Shown here one piece after another: positions 59,728-64,000 of a DNA stretch of 64,000 nt. The position numbers were made by a program, and so were the translations under genes. A model generated the notes under the pieces. The model had not been told where the DNA came from and ran no database searches. It saw only the letters and a program-made list of their open reading frames with translations. Position 1 is the stretch's first letter. Each line of letters opens with the position of its first letter. Source of the DNA: Calliphora vicina (Eukaryota; Arthropoda; Insecta; Diptera; Calliphoridae); the NCBI RefSeq assembly GCF_958450345.1, contig NC_088781.1, forward strand, positions 20,303,857 to 20,367,856. The letters run 5' to 3'.

Positions 59728-62700
59728 ATTTTTCATATAAAAAACGCAAAAATCTAAAATCCTTAATAACATTGTAAATAAGCGTTGAATCAAGAAAAGG
59801 AGCTCGATCGGTGATCACTCATATTTTTCACCTAAAATCGATTTTTTATATGAAGAAACTCAAAAATCTAAAATCCTTAATAACATTGTAAATAAGCGTT
59901 TAATCAACAAAAGGAGCTCGATCGGTGATCACTCATATTTTTCACCAAAAATCGATTTTTCGTATGGAAATACTGAAAAATCTAAAATCCTTAATAACAT
60001 TGTAAATAAGCGTTTAATTGAGAAAAGGAGCTCGATCGGTGATCACTAATATTTTTCACCAAAAATCGATTTTTCATATGGAAAAACTCAAAAATCTAAA
60101 ATCCTTAATAACTTTGTAAACAAGAGTTTAAACGAAAGAAGCTCGATCTGTGATCACTCATATTTTTCACCAAAAATCGATTTTTCATATGGAAAAACTC
60201 AAAAATCCAAAATCCTTAATAACATTGTAAATCTGTGATCACTCATATTTTTCACCAAAAATCGATTTTTCATATGAAAAAACTCAAAAATCTGAAATCC
60301 TTAATAACATTATAAATAAGCCTTTAATCAAGAAAAGGAGCTCGATCTGTGATCACTCATATTTCTGACCAAAAATTTATTTTTCATAAGGAAAATCTCA
60401 AAAATCTAAACTCCTTAATAACATTGTAAATAAGCGTTTAATCGAGAATAGGAGCTCGATCTGTGATCACTTATATTTTTCACCAAAAATCGATTTTTCA
60501 TATGAAGAAACTCAAAAATCTGAAATCCTTAATAACATTGTAAATAAGCGTTTAATCAAGAAAAGGAGCTCGATCGGTGATCACTCATATTTTTCACCAA
60601 AAATCGATTTTTCATAAGGAAAATCTCAAAAATCTAAAATCCTTAATAACATTGTAAATAAGCGTTTAATCAAGAAAAGGAGCTCGATCGGTGATCACTC
60701 ATATTTTTCACCAAAAATCGATTTTTCATAAGGAAAATCTCAAAAATCTAAAATCCTTAATAACATTGTAAATAAGCGTTTAATCGAGAATAGGAGCTCG
60801 ATCTGTGATCACTTATATTTTTCACCAAAAATCGATTTTTCATATGGAAAAACTCAAAAATCCAAAATCCTGAATAACATTGTAAATCTGTGATCACTCA
60901 TATTTTTCACCAAAAATCGATTTTTCATAAGGAAAATCTCAAAAATCTAAAATCCTTAATAACATTGTAAATAAGCGTTTAATCGAGAAAAGGAGCTCGA
61001 TCACTCATATTTTTCACCAAAAAAGGATTTTTCATATGAAAAAACTCAAAAATCTAAAATCCTTAATAACTTTGTAAACAAGAGTTTAAACGAAAGAAGC
61101 TCGATCTGTGATCACTCATATTTTTCACCAAAAATCGATTTTTCATATGGAAAAACTCAAAAATCCAAAATCCTTAATAACATTGTAAATCTGTGATCAC
61201 TCATATTTTTCACCAAAAATCGATTTTTCATATGAAGAAACTAAAAAATCTAAAATCCTTAATAACATTATAAATAAGCGTTTAATCAAGAAAAGGAGCT
61301 TGATCTGTGATCACTCAATTTTTTCACCAAAAATCGATTTTTCATATGGAAAAACTCAAAAATCTAAAATCCTTAATAACATTATAAATAAGCGTTTAAT
61401 CAAGAAAAGGAGCTTGATCTGTGATCACTCAATTTTTTCACCAAAAATCGATTTTTCATATGGAAAAACTCAAAAATCTAAAATCCTTAATAACATTGTA
61501 AATAAGCGTTTAATCGACAAAAGGAGCTCGATCTGTGATCACTCATATTTTTCACCAAAAATCGATTTTTCATATGGAAAAACTCAAAAATCTAAAATCC
61601 TTAATAACATTGTAAATAAGCGTTTAATCGAGAAAAGGAGCTTGATCTGTGATCACTCATATTTTTCACCAAAAACCGATTTTTCATATGGAAAAACTCA
61701 AAAATCTAAAATCCTTAATAACATTGTAAATAAGCGTTTAATCAAGAAAACGAGCTCGATCGGTGATCACTCATATATCTGACCAAAAATCGATTTTTCA
61801 TATGAAAAAACTCAAAAATCTAAAATCCTTAATAACATTGTAAATAAGCGTTTAATCAAGAAAAGGAGCTCGATCTGTGATCACTCATATTTCTGACCAA
61901 AAATTTATTTTTCATAGGAAAAACTCAAAAATCTAAAATCCTTAATAACATTGTAAATAAGCGTTTAATCAAGAAAAGGAGCTCGATCTGTGATCACTCA
62001 TATTTTTCACCAAAAACCGATTTTTCATATGAAAAAACTAAAAAATCTAAAATCCTTAATAACATTGTAAATAAGCGTTGAATCAAGAAAAGGAGCTCGA
62101 TCTGTGATCACTCATATTTTTCACCAAAAATCGATTTTTCATAAGGAAAAACTCAAAATTCTAAAATCCTTAAAAACATTGTAAATAAGCGTTTAATCAA
62201 GAAAAGGAGCTCGATCTGTGATCACTCATATTTCTGACCAAAAATTTATTTTTCATAGGAAAAACTCAAAAATCTAAAATCCTTAATAACATTGTAAATA
62301 AGCGTTTAATCGAGAAACGGAGCTCAATCTATGATCACTCATATTTTTGCACCAAAAATCGATTTTTCATAAGGAAAAACTCAAAAATCTAAAATCCTTA
62401 ATAACATTGTAAATAAGCGTTTAATCAAGAAAAGGAGCTCGATCGGTGATCACTCATATTTTTAAACAAAAATCGATTTTTCATAAGGAAAAATCAAAAA
62501 TCTAAAATCCTTAATAACATTGTAAATAAGCGTTTAATCAAGAAAAGGAGCTCGATCAGTGCTCACTCATACTTTTCACCAAAAATTTATTTTTCATATG
62601 AAAAAACTCAAAAATCTAAAATTCTTAATAACATTGTAAATAAGCGTTTAATCAAGAAAAGGAGCTCGATCGGTGATCACTCATATTTTTAACCAAAAAT

Positions 62701-64000
62701 TTATTTTTCTATGGAAAAACTCAAAAATCTAAAATTCTTAATAACATTGTAAATAAGCGTTTAATCGACAAAAGGAGCTCGATCTGTGATCACTCATATT
62801 TTTCACCAAAAATCGATTTTTCATATGGAAAAACTCAAAAATCTAAAATCCTTAATAACATTGTAAATAAGCGTTTAATCAAGAAAAGGAGCTCGATCGG
62901 TGATCACTCATATTTTTCACCAAAAATCGATTTTTCATATGGAAAAACTCAAAAATCTAAAATCCTTAATAACATTGTAAATAAGCGTTGAATCAAGAAA
63001 AGGAGCTCGATCTGTGATCACTCATATTTTTCACCAAAAATCGATTTTTCATATGGAAAAACTCAAAAATCTAAAATCCTTAATAACATTGTAAATAAGC
63101 GTTGAATCAAGAAAAGGAGCTCGATCTGTGATCACTCATATTTTTCACCAAAAATCGATTTTTCATAAGGAAAAACTCAAAATTCTAAAATCCTTAAAAA
63201 CATTGTAAATAAGCGTTTAATCAAGAAAAGGAGCTCGATCTGTGATCACTCATATTTCTGACCAAAAATTTATTTTTCATAGGAAAAACTCAAAAATCTA
63301 AAATCCTTAATAACATTGTAAATAAGCGTTTAATCGAGAAACGGAGCTCAATCTATGATCACTCATATTTTTGCACCAAAAATCGATTTTTCATAAGGAA
63401 AAACTCAAAAATCTAAAATCCTTAATAACATTGTAAATAAGCGTTTAATCAAGAAAACGAGCTCGATCGGTGATCACTCATATATCTGACCAAAAATCGA
63501 TTTTTCATATGAAAAAACTCAAAAATCTAAAATCCTTAATAACATTGTAAATAAGCGTTTAATCAAGAAAAGGAGCTCGATCTGTGATCACTCATATTTC
63601 TGACCAAAAATTTATTTTTCATAGGAAAAACTCAAAAATCTAAAATCCTTAATAACATTGTAAATAAGCGTTTAATCAAGAAAAGGAGCTCGATCTGTGA
63701 TCACTCATATTTTTCACCAAAAACCGATTTTTCATATGAAAAAACTAAAAAATCTAAAATCCTTAATAACATTGTAAATAAGCGTTGAATCAAGAAAAGG
63801 AGCTCGATCTGTGATCACTCATATTTTTCACCAAAAATCGATTTTTCATAAGGAAAAACTCAAAATTCTAAAATCCTTAAAAACATTGTAAATAAGCGTT
63901 TAATCAAGAAAAGGAGCTCGATCTGTGATCACTCATATTTCTGACCAAAAATTTATTTTTCATAGGAAAAACTCAAAAATCTAAAATCCTTAATAACATT
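59728..64000 (+). repeat. Satellite array, 114-bp unit, continuing past the window
   Basis: About 38 units. Each carries CTCAAAAATCTAAAATCC, TTAATAACATTGTAAATAAG, CGTTTAATCAAGAAAAGG, AGCTCGATCTGTGATCACTC, ATATTTTTCACCAAAAATCG and ATTTTTCATATGGAAAAA. Spacing measured at 61491, 61605 and 61719 is exactly 114. Shortened units lacking about 30 bp occur near 60233, 60888 and 61192. Variants (AATTTATTTTTCATAGG, CGGAGCTCAATCTATG, TATATCTGACC) recur in blocks. 114 is a multiple of three, so a 160-codon frame with a 38-residue period opens at 61300-61782. It is repeat-born and lacks gene features. Confidence 0.95.

Noticed and set aside
61300..61782. 160-residue frame with 38-residue repeats
   Set aside because: It arises from the 114-bp satellite unit being a multiple of three; the other units of the same array carry stops or frame changes.
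59728..64000. CRISPR-like regular repeats
   Set aside because: Whole units repeat with no unique spacers, and the genome is eukaryotic; this is satellite DNA.

Overview
The window is AT-rich nuclear DNA from a higher (cyclorrhaphan) fly, most like a blowfly, flesh fly or house fly relative. The reasons are an RpL34 of Drosophila type, a spliced CYP4ac-type cytochrome P450, a C2H2 zinc-finger gene with CAG/polyQ runs, introns with standard GT-AG sites, and a dense load of dipteran transposons. The transposons include mariner, Tc1-like, hAT MITEs, Helitron-like elements, mini-me-like elements carrying GTCY repeats, and LINE and LTR remnants. No bacterial, CRISPR or tRNA gene was seen.

Layout. 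1-6128: AT-rich DNA with small MITEs and a mariner scrap; its right part is probably the 3' UTR and downstream flank of the zinc-finger gene. 6129-9899 (minus): a C2H2 zinc-finger transcription factor assembled from three coding exons into a 486-residue frame, with transposons in its introns and a possible 5' non-coding exon near 12.6 kb. 10.3-15.1 kb: MITEs in AT-rich DNA. 15527-16432 (plus): RpL34, complete, with a TOP-like leader exon and one intron inside the coding region. 17-22.6 kb: no assignable gene, but several hairpin or foldback elements, including one with 98-bp identical arms and a related copy split by a Helitron-like insertion, and a hAT MITE with a perfect 8-bp target duplication. 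22728-22818: a weak candidate first coding exon. 24254-33976 (minus): a complete 512-codon CYP4 P450 in eight exons. Its third intron is 7.5 kb and packed with transposon remains, yet every junction keeps the frame.

34-57 kb: almost wholly transposon-derived. There is a 1.9-kb Helitron-like element with 116-bp internal repeats, about ten broken mariner copies, two Tc1-like copies, LINE reverse-transcriptase fragments, an LTR-element gag remnant with a tRNA-like primer-binding site, and several MITEs. 57.6-59.2 kb: a mini-me-like element holding an 830-bp GTCT array. 59.7-64.0 kb: a satellite of 114-bp units that runs off the window.

The three recognisable host genes (zinc finger, RpL34, P450) do not form an evident functional unit. 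No previously undescribed system could be demonstrated. The most unusual items are the very long and nearly pure tetranucleotide array, the satellite with a 38-codon periodicity, the perfect foldback, and nested elements that preserve their insertion sites.
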